Positions 1 to 7,390 of a stretch of DNA of 44,941 bases are shown here, piece after piece. The notes beneath the pieces are model-generated. The model worked only from the letters and a program-made list of their open reading frames with translations. It was not told where the DNA came from and did not search any database. The position numbers and the translations under genes were made by a program. Source of the DNA: Actinomadura kijaniata NBRC 14229 (GTDB lineage: Bacteria; Actinomycetota; Actinomycetes; Streptosporangiales; Streptosporangiaceae); contig NZ_BCQR01000098.1 in the NCBI RefSeq assembly GCF_001552175.1, positions 1-44,941 on the forward strand. The letters run 5' to 3'. The first letter of the stretch is position 1. Each line of letters begins with the position of its first letter.

Positions 1-1
1 C

Positions 2-283
2 GGCGTCGCGGTCGCGGGCGGCACCGACGCCGCCGCCGCGGCCGCCGACGTCACGCTGGTGCGCCCCGGCGTCGCGGGCCTGGCCGACGCGATCGGCCTG
101 GCCCGGCGCGCCCGGACGACGATCACGACGAACCTGGCGTGGGCGTTCGCCTACAACGCCGTCACGATCCCGGCGGCCGCGCTCGGACGGCTCAACCCCA
201 TGCTGGCGGCGGTCGCCATGTCGCTCAGCTCCCTGCTCGTCGCGGGCAACAGCCTGCGCCTGCTCCGCGAGGGGAGACGATGA
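2..283 (+). CDS. Heavy-metal (probably copper) P1B-type ATPase, C-terminal fragment
   Basis: Only the last 93 or so codons are inside the window; the reading frame is open from base 2. The visible part starts in the hinge region typical of P1B ATPases (a GVAVAGGTDAA stretch followed by ADVTLV). It then runs through the two last transmembrane helices (TITTNLAWAFAYN with the family NxxxAxxYN signature, then MLAAVAMSLSSLLVAGNSLRL), which carry the MxxSS metal-site motif of copper ATPases. The enzyme would export Cu(I) across the cytoplasmic membrane using ATP. The stop codon overlaps the start of the next gene (ATGA), so the two are probably translationally coupled. The PCu(A)C-like neighbour supports copper as substrate. 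The family is clear; the exact metal is inferred. Confidence 0.85.
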   Translation, partial: GVAVAGGTDAAAAAADVTLVRPGVAGLADAIGLARRARTTITTNLAWAFAYNAVTIPAAALGRLNPMLAAVAMSLSSLLVAGNSLRLLREGRR

Positions 284-732
284 GCACCGTGCGCGCTTCG
301 CTGGCGGCGGGGGCGGCCGCGCTGGCGCTGCTGACGGCCTGGACGGTCACCGGCCGGGCCGGCCGGCCCGCGCGCCCGCAGGTCACGGACGCGCGGGTGA
401 TGGCGCCCACCGCCGCGCGGACCGGCGCCTACTTCACCGTGCGCAACCGCGGCGACCAGCCCGACGAGCTGCTGGCCGTCCGCACCCCGCTCTCCGCCTC
501 GGCCATGCTCTCCCGGCACGTCTACCGGGACGGGGCGGGCCGGATGGAGATGCTGGACCGGCTCGCCGTCCCGTCGCACACCACCGTGCGGATGACCCCC
601 GCCACCGTCAACGTCATGATCCAGCCGCGCGAACCCCTGCGGGCCGGCCGGACCGTGCCGTTCACGCTGGTCTTCCGGCACGGCGGCGAGGTCCGCGTCA
701 CCGCGGTCGTCACCCCGCCCGGCGGGGGCTGA
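280..732 (+). CDS. PCu(A)C-like copper chaperone family protein, membrane anchored
   Basis: A 150-residue protein with an N-terminal hydrophobic segment (about residues 5-24, no obvious lipobox) followed by one PCu(A)C-type beta domain. Family members carry Cu(I) outside the membrane through an H-x10-M-x21-H-x-M site. Aligning the conserved Asp-Gly (84-85) places the Met ligands at 89 and 113. The two His positions are Ser78 and Asn111, although His80 lies next to the first site. Metal binding may therefore be altered. The ATG overlaps the ATPase stop in an ATGA, so this gene is the tail of a copper ATPase operon. It converges on the next gene with only 15 bases between stops. A DUF461-like protein without copper function remains possible. 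Confidence 0.7.
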   Translation: MSTVRASLAAGAAALALLTAWTVTGRAGRPARPQVTDARVMAPTAARTGAYFTVRNRGDQPDELLAVRTPLSASAMLSRHVYRDGAGRMEMLDRLAVPSHTTVRMTPATVNVMIQPREPLRAGRTVPFTLVFRHGGEVRVTAVVTPPGGG

Positions 733-747
733 CCGGCCCTGGAGGGG

Positions 748-1440
748 TCAGGCGCCCGCCACACGCCGGTCGGCGGGATCGGCGGGCGGGCGCCGCCCCT
801 CCTCCTGGGAGGCGGGACGCTTCGGCCCGAAGAGGACACGCCAGAGGCCGATGGCCGTCATCAGCCCCAGGATGAGGAGGAGAGGGACGCCGGCCTCGCG
901 GAAGCGGCCGCTGTCGGGGCCGTGCACGAACGTGCCCCGGTTGTCCGTACCGCCCTTGGGGGAGGAGACCCAGACCTTCTTGCCGACGGCGTGGACCTGC
1001 CGGTTGCTGTCGGCCCTCCTCGCGCGCGGACCGGGCTTGTAGACCACCTCGCGCGTCCCCGACGGGCAGGCGACCCGGTACTCCTGCCTGAGCCAGAGCT
1101 CCCTCGTCGACTTCAGCTCCGAGACCCGGCACGACTCGACCCGGCTGGTCCGCGCCGGAGTGATCAATGGGAGCAGGACGAGGACGGGGAACGCCGCCCA
1201 GAGGGTGAGGATCACCAGGCCCGCCTTGTGGCCGCCACGGTAGTGGACCTTCAACCGGACCAGGCCGACGGCCACGCACACGAAGAACCCGAAGCCGACC
1301 ACGGCCACCGGCCACCGCCACCAGCCGGCCGTGTCCTCCGTCGCCAGCAGGACGAACAGGACGAGCGGGAACCCCACCCACCCGACCACCACCAGCGACC
1401 AGCCCTTGCGCGCGGCGGTCCCCTCCGGAGCCTCGGCCAT
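748..1440 (-). CDS. Membrane protein of unknown function, four predicted TM helices
   Basis: This 230-residue protein has no family I recognise. Three hydrophobic helices fall near residues 14-33, 41-62 and 73-92. A hydrophilic segment of about 90 residues follows, with two cysteines (in the ESCRVSEL and VACPSG stretches) that could form a disulfide. A fourth helix lies near 190-210 and is followed by a basic, proline-rich tail. The layout resembles a sensor or scaffold with an exported loop. I chose the ATG at 1440 because a GGAGGG site lies upstream at good spacing. A longer frame to 1533 would add a basic stretch without an evident ribosome site. It converges on the PCu(A)C gene. Confidence 0.6.
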   Translation of the reverse strand: MAEAPEGTAARKGWSLVVVGWVGFPLVLFVLLATEDTAGWWRWPVAVVGFGFFVCVAVGLVRLKVHYRGGHKAGLVILTLWAAFPVLVLLPLITPARTSRVESCRVSELKSTRELWLRQEYRVACPSGTREVVYKPGPRARRADSNRQVHAVGKKVWVSSPKGGTDNRGTFVHGPDSGRFREAGVPLLLILGLMTAIGLWRVLFGPKRPASQEEGRRPPADPADRRVAGA

Positions 1441-1606
1441 CGACACATCCCTCCAGCGCCTCGGCAGGAACAGTGCCAGATCGCCCGGCGTCCGCGAAAG
1501 CCGACCTCGGACATCGCAGGTCGAACGGAGCACTCGCGGACCCCGTCGTCCGCGCCACCGGGCGACGGGCCGTTCAGCTCATCGCGGCCCCGGGGGACGA
1601 CGAAGT

Positions 1607-1648
1607 CGTCCGGTCCGGAGGCGGGCGGGGACGCCTCCGGACCGGACG
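1607..1648 (-). terminator. Strong stem-loop terminator (17-bp perfect stem)
   Basis: The arms 1607-1623 and 1632-1648 are exact reverse complements around an 8-base loop. The hairpin sits directly downstream of the minus-strand propeller gene, whose stop begins at 1654. There is no T-run, as is common in actinomycetes. Confidence 0.8.
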
Positions 1649-1653
1649 CGCCG

Positions 1654-2919
1654 CTAGCGGGTGGACGGGCCCGTCCAGCCCGCCGGGACGTGGGCGAGGC
1701 GCACGCGCTGGGGGTGGTCGCCGACGGCGACCGAGGTGATCTTCTGGCCGGTCGCGAAGTCGATCGCGGTGACCCGGTCCGCGCCGCTCTCGGAGACGAC
1801 GCAGGCGCGGCCGTCGCCGCTGACGGTGGCCCAGTAGGGCTTGGCCGCGGTGACCAGCGGGCCGTTGTCCAGGGTGGCGCGGTCGACGACGGTGGCGTAG
1901 TCGTCCATGGTCCCGGCGACGCACAGCTTGGTGCCCGAGGGGTTCATGGAGATGCCGTGGTGGCGGGAGTCGTTGACCCAGGTGGTGCGGTCCTCGCTGG
2001 TGCCGGGGTTCTTCGGCAGGGTCTTCACGCGGGTGATCCTGTCGGCGGCGACGTCGTACTCGTAGAAGCCGTTGAAGAACGACACCTGGAAGTACAGCTT
2101 CGACTCGTCGGGGGTGAAGGCGACCGGGCGGACCGCGTCGGAGGCCTCGCGGTGGCCGAAGGCGTCCAGCCGCTGCCGCATGTCGATGACCTTGACCTGC
2201 CTGAAGGTGGCGGCGTCGGCGACGGTGATGCGGCGGTCGCCCTTGGTCCAGTCCAGCCAGGGGGCGTCCAGGTCGGTGTTGACCTCGCCGATGGACATGT
2301 TCCAGATGCGGCCGTCGCGGGTGAAGACGTTCTCGTGCGGCTTGTCGCCGGTGGCGAACGAGCCGACCTGCTGCCCGGTGCGGATGTCCAGCACGTGGAC
2401 GGTGTTGGAGGTCGAGGCCGACACCGCCACGCGGGTGCCGTCGGGCGAGACCGCCATGTGGTCGGCGCGGTGGCCCGACACCGGGAAGCGCCAGTTGACC
2501 CGCCCGGTGGTGACGTCGATGGAGACCACGTCGGCGAAGCTGGGACGCGAGACGACCATGGCGCGGCCGTCGGGGGTGGAGTACATGTCGTCGACGAACT
2601 GGTCGTGCCCCTCGCCGACGGTCTCCCGGATGCCCAGGAAGTAGGCCAGGCGGACGGGGTTGGCGTAGATCTCGCGCAGCCGTTCGGCCTTGTCGGGGAC
2701 GACGTTGACGCGGCCGATCCGGGCGAAGTCGCCCCGCGACCTGATGACGTCGGCGGTGCCCTCCCAGTTGTTGCCGACGAACATCACCTCCTGCAACTGC
2801 GGCGCGCTGCGGGCCGTGGCGGGCGCGGCGGTGGCGGGCGCGGCCGTGCCGACCACCGAGGCGGCGACGGCGGCGCACAGCAGGGTCCTGCGGAGCCGGG
2901 CGAGGGTGGGGGATCTCAT
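1654..2919 (-). CDS. Secreted YVTN/WD-like beta-propeller protein
   Basis: A 421-residue exported protein. Residues 1-32 form a Sec-type signal peptide (basic RLRR, hydrophobic core, AATAA-like cleavage region). The mature part contains repeated blades such as DHMAVSPDGTRVAVSAS followed by NTVHVLDIRTGQQVG, and DRVTAIDFATGQKITSVAVG. The SPDG and VLDIRTG-like motifs are typical of seven-bladed YncE/lactonase-like propellers. No catalytic motif is evident and the ligand is unknown. The ATG at 2919 has a good GGAGG site (CTGGAGGACGAGC). It is divergent from the TetR gene starting at 3068, which may regulate it. A strong hairpin follows the stop. Confidence 0.8.
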   Translation of the reverse strand: MRSPTLARLRRTLLCAAVAASVVGTAAPATAAPATARSAPQLQEVMFVGNNWEGTADVIRSRGDFARIGRVNVVPDKAERLREIYANPVRLAYFLGIRETVGEGHDQFVDDMYSTPDGRAMVVSRPSFADVVSIDVTTGRVNWRFPVSGHRADHMAVSPDGTRVAVSASTSNTVHVLDIRTGQQVGSFATGDKPHENVFTRDGRIWNMSIGEVNTDLDAPWLDWTKGDRRITVADAATFRQVKVIDMRQRLDAFGHREASDAVRPVAFTPDESKLYFQVSFFNGFYEYDVAADRITRVKTLPKNPGTSEDRTTWVNDSRHHGISMNPSGTKLCVAGTMDDYATVVDRATLDNGPLVTAAKPYWATVSGDGRACVVSESGADRVTAIDFATGQKITSVAVGDHPQRVRLAHVPAGWTGPSTR

Positions 2920-3067
2920 GCTCGTCCTCCAGTGGGGGAGTGCACAGTTTGAAAACGCGGATATTCAGACTGCGGTTACTGGATGGTAGGCAAGGGTGAT
3001 CCGCGCCACAAGGGCCCGTGCGGGAAAATCGTCGCGTCGCGCACGGAGGGCACGGTCAGGGGGCACG

Positions 3068-3760
3068 GTGTCGGGCAGGATCACACCACCGGAGGGCCGG
3101 TACGGCGGCCGGTCGGCGGCCGAGCGCCGGGCCGAGCGCCGGGAACGGCTGATGGCGGCGGGGCTGGAGCTGTTCGGGGCGGGGCCCGGCTACCGCGCCA
3201 CCAGGGTCAGCGACGTCAGCCGGGCGGCGGGCCTGTCGACCCGCCAGTTCTACGAGGAGTTCCAGACCCTGGAGGACCTGCTCGCCGAACTCCACCTGCG
3301 GGTCAACGACGTCGCCGAACAGGCGGTGCTGGCGGCGCTGCCCGAGGCCGAGGGGATGGAAGCGGTGGAGCGCTGCACCCACCTGTTCCGCGCCTACGCC
3401 GCCGGGGCGACCGGCGACCCCCGCCACACCCGGATCGCCTTCGTCGAGATCATCGGGGTGAGTCCGCGTCTGGACCGCCAGCGCCTCACCCGCCGGGCCC
3501 GCTGGGTCGACTTCCTGTGCGGCCAGCTGGACGACGCCGCCGACCGCGGCGAGATCGAGCGCCGCGACTTCCGCGTCACCGCCGCCGCGTTCATCGGCTC
3601 GGTCAACGGCCTCATGCACGACTGGGCCGTCGGCTGGGTGGACGCGACCCTGGCGGAGGTCGTGGAGGAGCTGCTCCAGATGCTCCTGGGCCGCCTCCAG
3701 ATGATCGTGCCGGACGGCGCCGCCGCCGAATCTCGTGAGAAACCCGACATCAACGATTGA
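3068..3760 (+). CDS. TetR/AcrR family transcriptional regulator
   Basis: The N-terminal helix-turn-helix is clear (about residues 20-65): RRERLMAAGLELFG, then TRVSDVSRAAGLSTRQFYEEF, the TetR recognition helix. The remainder (about 160 residues) is an all-alpha ligand and dimer domain ending in a LLGRLQMIV helix. I selected the GTG at 3068, preceded by an AGGGGG site; an in-frame ATG at 2996 would add 24 basic residues. It is divergent from the propeller gene and its end lies 28 bases before the antiporter start, so it may control either neighbour. The ligand is unknown. Confidence 0.85.
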   Translation: MSGRITPPEGRYGGRSAAERRAERRERLMAAGLELFGAGPGYRATRVSDVSRAAGLSTRQFYEEFQTLEDLLAELHLRVNDVAEQAVLAALPEAEGMEAVERCTHLFRAYAAGATGDPRHTRIAFVEIIGVSPRLDRQRLTRRARWVDFLCGQLDDAADRGEIERRDFRVTAAAFIGSVNGLMHDWAVGWVDATLAEVVEELLQMLLGRLQMIVPDGAAAESREKPDIND

Positions 3761-3788
3761 TCGAGGACGAGATGGGCAGCGGGAGGGC

Positions 3789-5072
3789 GTGGGGGAAACC
3801 GATCTTGTCTTCGTGGTCGCGGGCGCGGCGGCGCTGCTGGCGGCGGCGCTGCCCGGGCTGATCGCCCGCCTTCCGGTCTCGCTGCCGGTGTTGTTCCTGG
3901 CGAGCGGCGTGGTGCTGTACCTGCTGCCGTTGCCGCTGCCCTCGCCCGACCCGGTGGAGCAGCGGGCGGCCACCGAGCACCTCACCGAGCTGTGCCTGAT
4001 CGTCTCGCTGATGGGGGCGGGGCTGGCCCTGAACCGCCCGTTCGGCCGCCGCGGCTGGTCGTCCACCGCCCGGCTGCTGGTGGTGGTGCTGCCGGTGACG
4101 ACGCTGGCGATGGCCGGGGCGGCGCAGTGGATGCTGGGCTGGCCGCTGGCGGCGGCGCTGCTGCTGGGCGCGGTGCTCGCCCCCACCGACCCGGTGCTGG
4201 CCTCCGACGTGCAGGTCGGCGAACCCGTCGGGCCCGACGACGAGCACGACGACGAGGAGCACGACGACGACGAGGTCCGCTTCAGCCTCACCTCGGAGGC
4301 GGGGCTGAACGACGGGCTGGCGTTCCCGCTGGTGCTGCTGGCGGTCGCCCTGGCCGGTGCGGGCGGCCGGCCGGGGGAGTGGCTGGGGACGTGGCTGGCG
4401 GTGGACCTGCTCTACAAGTGCGCCGCCGGGCTGGTCGTCGGGCTGCTGGTGGGGTGGCTGCTGGGGCGGATGTTCTTCCGCGCGCAGCGGACCTCGCTGC
4501 GGCTGGCCGAGCGCAACGAGGGGTTCGTGGCGCTGGCCGCCACCCTGCTGGCCTACGGCGTCGCCGAGGCCGCGGGCGGCTACGGCTTCATCGCGGTGTT
4601 CACCACGGCCTGCGCGATCCGCGCGGCGGAACGGTCCCACGGCTACCACGGCGTCCTGCACGGCTTCATCGAGCAGATCGAACGCCTGCTCACGGCCTGG
4701 CTCCTGCTGCTGCTCGGCGGTTACGTCGCCACCGGCGGCCTGGCCGACCTCACCTGGCAGGGGGCGGCGCTGGGGCTGCTGTTGCTGCTGGTCGTCCGGC
4801 CGCTGGTCGGCTGGCTGTCGCTGCACCGGGGCCTGGCCGGACCGCGCGAACGGCGGACCATCGCGTTCTTCGGCGTGCGCGGCATCGGCTCGCTGTTCTA
4901 CCTGGCCTACGCCCTCGGCCACGCCGACTTCGGCGTCTCCGCGCGGTCGCTGTGGGCGGTGGTGACCTTCACCGTCCTGGTCTCGGTCTGCCTGCACGGC
5001 CTCACCTCCACCCCCGTGCTGGCCTGGCTGGACCACCTGCGGAAGGTCCGCGCGACCACTCCCGGACGGTGA
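3789..5072 (+). CDS. CPA1-family Na+/H+ (cation/proton) antiporter
   Basis: An integral membrane protein of about 427 residues with 11-13 hydrophobic helices. The diagnostic CPA1 core is present: GAVLAPTDPVLASDVQVG (the TDP motif) and, after an acidic loop, TSEAGLNDGLAFP with the ND ion-binding pair. Late helices carry FFGVRGIGSLFYLAYAL, typical of the family. It exchanges cytoplasmic Na+ or K+ for H+. The loop between the TDP and ND helices holds an unusual run of Asp, Glu and His (DDEHDDEEHDDDE). The GTG at 3789 gives a compact N-terminus, but a GGGAGGG site lies almost against it. A GTG at 3735, overlapping the TetR gene, is the alternative. Confidence 0.85.
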   Translation: MGETDLVFVVAGAAALLAAALPGLIARLPVSLPVLFLASGVVLYLLPLPLPSPDPVEQRAATEHLTELCLIVSLMGAGLALNRPFGRRGWSSTARLLVVVLPVTTLAMAGAAQWMLGWPLAAALLLGAVLAPTDPVLASDVQVGEPVGPDDEHDDEEHDDDEVRFSLTSEAGLNDGLAFPLVLLAVALAGAGGRPGEWLGTWLAVDLLYKCAAGLVVGLLVGWLLGRMFFRAQRTSLRLAERNEGFVALAATLLAYGVAEAAGGYGFIAVFTTACAIRAAERSHGYHGVLHGFIEQIERLLTAWLLLLLGGYVATGGLADLTWQGAALGLLLLLVVRPLVGWLSLHRGLAGPRERRTIAFFGVRGIGSLFYLAYALGHADFGVSARSLWAVVTFTVLVSVCLHGLTSTPVLAWLDHLRKVRATTPGR

Positions 5073-5312
5073 CGGCCCCGCGCGGGGGGCGTCCAGCCCA
5101 GCGGGCGCCGCGGCAGTCGCCTCCATCCGGTGGGGACGCGTCGGCGGGCGGGTGCCGTCGGACGCGGGGCGGCCGGGGGTGCCTGTTCACGGCCGTTCGG
5201 TCCTTCCGGGGGAGGGCGCGGGTCCGGGCGGCTTCGTCGCCCGTCGCGGCCACTGTCCCACCCGGGCGGGATCGGCGGAGCCGTCTCCGCCGCGCCTGAC
5301 CTCATACGGCCG

Positions 5313-5771
5313 TCAGGGGCGCGGCCAGGGGTGGCCGGTCAGGCGTTCGATGTCGGTGTTGAAGCGCTTGAGGCAGGCGGCGAACGCGGCCACCTCGCCC
5401 GCGCTCCAGTCGGCCATCACCCGCTCCAGGCCCCGGATGATCTCCTCGCGGTGCGCGTGGAGACGGCGGTCGCCCTCGACGGTGATCTGGAACTTGCGGG
5501 CCAGGCCCCCGTCCGGGTCGGGGATGCGCTCCAGCAGCCCGGCGCGCGTCAGGGCGGCGGTCTGCCGGTTGAGGGTGGAGGGGTCCAGCCCGAACGCCTC
5601 GCTGAGCCGGCGGATGGTCATCGGGCCGTCGGCGCGGATCCGGCTGAGCAGGATGTAGGCGCTGCGCTCCAGCCCGCCCGCGCGGGCGGCGCCGGAGGCG
5701 ACCAGATGGCTGTGCCTGCCGAGCAGCATCGCCTCGTACTCGACCAGGTGCGTCGGCTTGTCCGTGCTCAC
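5313..5771 (-). CDS. MarR-family transcriptional regulator
   Basis: A winged-helix regulator of 152 residues. Helices and wing are recognisable: RSAYILLSRIRADGPMTIRRL, then SEAFGLDPSTLNRQTAALTRAGLLERI (recognition helix), then the wing with DPDGGLARKFQIT. The C-terminal helices (EEIIRGLERVMADWS, FAACLKRFNTDIERL) form the dimer interface. The GTG at 5771 has no strong ribosome site, so the exact start is uncertain. It is divergent from a broken MFS exporter gene across a palindrome-rich spacer, the standard arrangement for a MarR repressor of an efflux pump. The convergent gene upstream in the window is the antiporter. Confidence 0.85.
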   Translation of the reverse strand: MSTDKPTHLVEYEAMLLGRHSHLVASGAARAGGLERSAYILLSRIRADGPMTIRRLSEAFGLDPSTLNRQTAALTRAGLLERIPDPDGGLARKFQITVEGDRRLHAHREEIIRGLERVMADWSAGEVAAFAACLKRFNTDIERLTGHPWPRP

Positions 5772-5808
5772 GGGCCATGCATACCACGCGGGGCGCCCGA
5801 GCCGGTGA

Positions 5809-5860
5809 TGTGCATGATGCACAACTTGTGTATGCTGCATATGTATGTAGCGTGCATATA
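5809..5860. promoter_or_regulatory. Palindromic operator cluster in the marR/MFS divergent promoter
   Basis: Three perfect odd palindromes sit nearly end to end: TGTGCATGATGCACA (5809-5823), CACAACTTGTG (5820-5830) and TATGCTGCATA (5831-5841). A further TGCATAT copy lies at 5853-5859. The stretch is AT-rich compared with its surroundings. It is a likely MarR binding and promoter region. Confidence 0.6.
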
Positions 5861-5891
5861 GATGGGCGTCCGGACGGGACAGGAGATCCAC

Positions 5892-6464
5892 GTGGACACA
5901 ACGGTCCCCGCGCCCGGAGCGCCGCCCGCCGCCGCCCGGCGACCGGCGACCGGGTGGGACCGTGACGGTGCTGGCGGTCGCCGGGATCGTCGCGGCCCTG
6001 ATGCAGACCCTGGTGGTGCCGCTGATCGGGCGGCTTCCGGTGATCCTGCGCACCCCCGCCGCCAACGCCTCCTGGGTGGCCACCGCCACCCTGCTGGCCG
6101 GGGCGGTGACCATCCCGGCGACCGGCAGGCTGGGCGGCCTGTACGGGAAGCGGCGGATGCTGCTGCTGTGCACCGTTCCGCTGGTCGCCGGGTCGGTGCT
6201 GTGCGCCGTGGCCGACTCGCTGCCCCCGATGGTGGCCGGCCGGGCCCTGCAGGGCGCGGGCATGGGCCTGATCCCGCTCGGCATCAGCGCGCCTCGATCG
6301 CGTTGATCAGCTCCTCGACGGGCATCGACGGCGCGCCCGGCCTGCCACTGTCGGCGGCGGTCGCCCTCGCCCTCCCGTCCCGGCCCGCCGCCCGGCGGGC
6401 CGTCCCGCCGGAGCCGTCCGCCGCGCGGACCGGCGCCACGACCGTGAAGGAACCACAGCAGTGA
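5892..6464 (+). pseudogene. Truncated, frameshifted DHA2-type MFS exporter gene
   Basis: A GTG at 5892 with an AGGAGA site starts a Pro/Ala-rich N-terminus in one frame (DTTVPAPGAPP). From about 5962 the MFS sequence is in another frame: TVLAVAGIVAALMQTLVVPL, then GRLGGLYGKRRML (the MFS motif A) and GRALQGAGMGLIPLGIS. This frame stops at 6306. The continuation ASIALISSSTGI and GLPLSAAV is back in the first frame from about 6290, with some 13 family residues missing between. Everything after helix 5 is absent, about 350 residues short. The gene cannot make a working transporter. The intact MarR gene opposite was probably its repressor. Confidence 0.75.
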
Positions 6465-7228
6465 ACACCACCAGCGACTTCGCCGGCCGCACGGTCGTCG
6501 TCACCGGGGCCGGGTCGGGCATCGGCCGCGCCGCCGCCCTCCAGTTCGCCGCGCGCGGCGCCCGCGTCCTGGTCGCCGACCTGGACGGCGAGTCCGCCGC
6601 CGGGACCGTCAAGCTGATCGCGGACGCGGGCGGCACGGCCCGCGCGGTCGTCGGGGACCTCGGCGACCCCGCCGTCGTCCAGCGGGTCGTCGCCACCGCC
6701 GTCGAGGACCTGGGCGGCCTGGACGTCCTGGTCGCCAACGCCGGGATCATGGACGACATGTCGGCCGCCGCCGACGTGCGCGACGAGGTCTGGGACCGCG
6801 TGCTGCGCGTCAACCTCACCGCGCCGTTCCTGCTGGTGCGCGCCGCGCTGCCGCACATGCTCGCCGCCGGCGGGGGAGCGGTGGTGTTCACCGCCTCCGA
6901 GGCCGCGCTGCGCGGCAGCGCCGCCGGGACCGCCTACACCGTCTCCAAGCACGGCATCGTCGGGCTGACCAGGTCCCTGGCCGTCATGTACCGCGACGAG
7001 GGCGTCCGCGCCAACGCCATCGCGCCCGGCGGGACCGTCACCAACATCCGCGTCACCGCCGACCCCGACGGGCACGGCCCGGCCGTCCTGGCCTCCTACG
7101 CCCGCAACTACGGCAGGCCGTCGGAGGCCGACGAGCAGGCCGCCGCCATCGTGTTCCTGGCCTCCGACGCCGCCAGCAACCTCAACGGCGCTGTCCTCCC
7201 GGTCGACAACGGCTGGTCAGCCGTCTGA
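6461..7228 (+). CDS. Short-chain dehydrogenase/reductase (SDR), classical type
   Basis: A 255-residue Rossmann enzyme. The cofactor loop TGAGSGIG (about residues 15-22), an acidic ADLD after beta-2 (suggesting NAD(H) preference), the NAG motif (about 93-95) and the catalytic triad Ser146, Tyr159, Lys163 (YTVSK) are all present. The C-terminus has the usual FLASDAASNLNGAVLPVDNGW. The substrate is unknown; annotators often call such proteins 3-oxoacyl-ACP reductase or glucose dehydrogenase. The start is the GTG at 6461 with GAAGGAA upstream. It lies right behind the broken MFS gene and probably shared its MarR-controlled transcript. A terminator follows. Confidence 0.88.
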   Translation: MNTTSDFAGRTVVVTGAGSGIGRAAALQFAARGARVLVADLDGESAAGTVKLIADAGGTARAVVGDLGDPAVVQRVVATAVEDLGGLDVLVANAGIMDDMSAAADVRDEVWDRVLRVNLTAPFLLVRAALPHMLAAGGGAVVFTASEAALRGSAAGTAYTVSKHGIVGLTRSLAVMYRDEGVRANAIAPGGTVTNIRVTADPDGHGPAVLASYARNYGRPSEADEQAAAIVFLASDAASNLNGAVLPVDNGWSAV

Positions 7229-7248
7229 CCTGCCCGTACACCCCTGCC

Positions 7249-7274
7249 GGCCGGTCCCTGCGCCGGGACCGGCC
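7249..7274 (+). terminator. Stem-loop terminator after the SDR gene
   Basis: GGCCGGTCCC (7249-7258) pairs perfectly with GGGACCGGCC (7265-7274) around a six-base loop. It separates the SDR unit from the nitrite reductase operon. Confidence 0.75.
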
Positions 7275-7306
7275 CGACTTCGGGCGCGTCCTGGAGTGAG
7301 CCCCTT

Positions 7307-7344
7307 TTAACACGGCGGTGACAGAGGGGACGCAACCGCGAAAC
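7307..7344 (+). promoter_or_regulatory. Putative GlnR box upstream of nirB
   Basis: Four pentamers occur with exact six-base spacing: TTAAC (7307), GTGAC (7318), GACGC (7329), GAAAC (7340). The established GlnR consensus of actinomycetes is gTnAC-n6-GaAAC repeated. The first and last pentamers fit well, the middle two less well. Position just ahead of nirB and the regular 11-base phase are the main support. It suggests activation under nitrogen limitation. Confidence 0.4.
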
Positions 7345-7390
7345 GGCCCCTTCCGAGGATCGGCGCATGAACCTCGGAGGGGACGTACGG

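Noticed and set aside
922..2952. Very long plus-strand open frame
   Set aside because: It is antisense to the membrane protein and propeller genes, and its translation is an Arg/Gly/Asp/Val-rich mix without motifs. It is a GC-codon shadow.
2941..3000. Possible promoter (TTGAAA) between propeller and TetR genes
   Set aside because: No matching -10 at proper distance on either strand could be defended.
5076..5087. CCCCGCGCGGGG palindrome after the antiporter
   Set aside because: Too short and without a loop; it could be chance in GC-rich DNA, so it was not called a terminator.
3750..5126. Long minus-strand open frame opposite the antiporter
   Set aside because: Gln/Arg-rich shadow of a membrane protein gene; no start site or motif.
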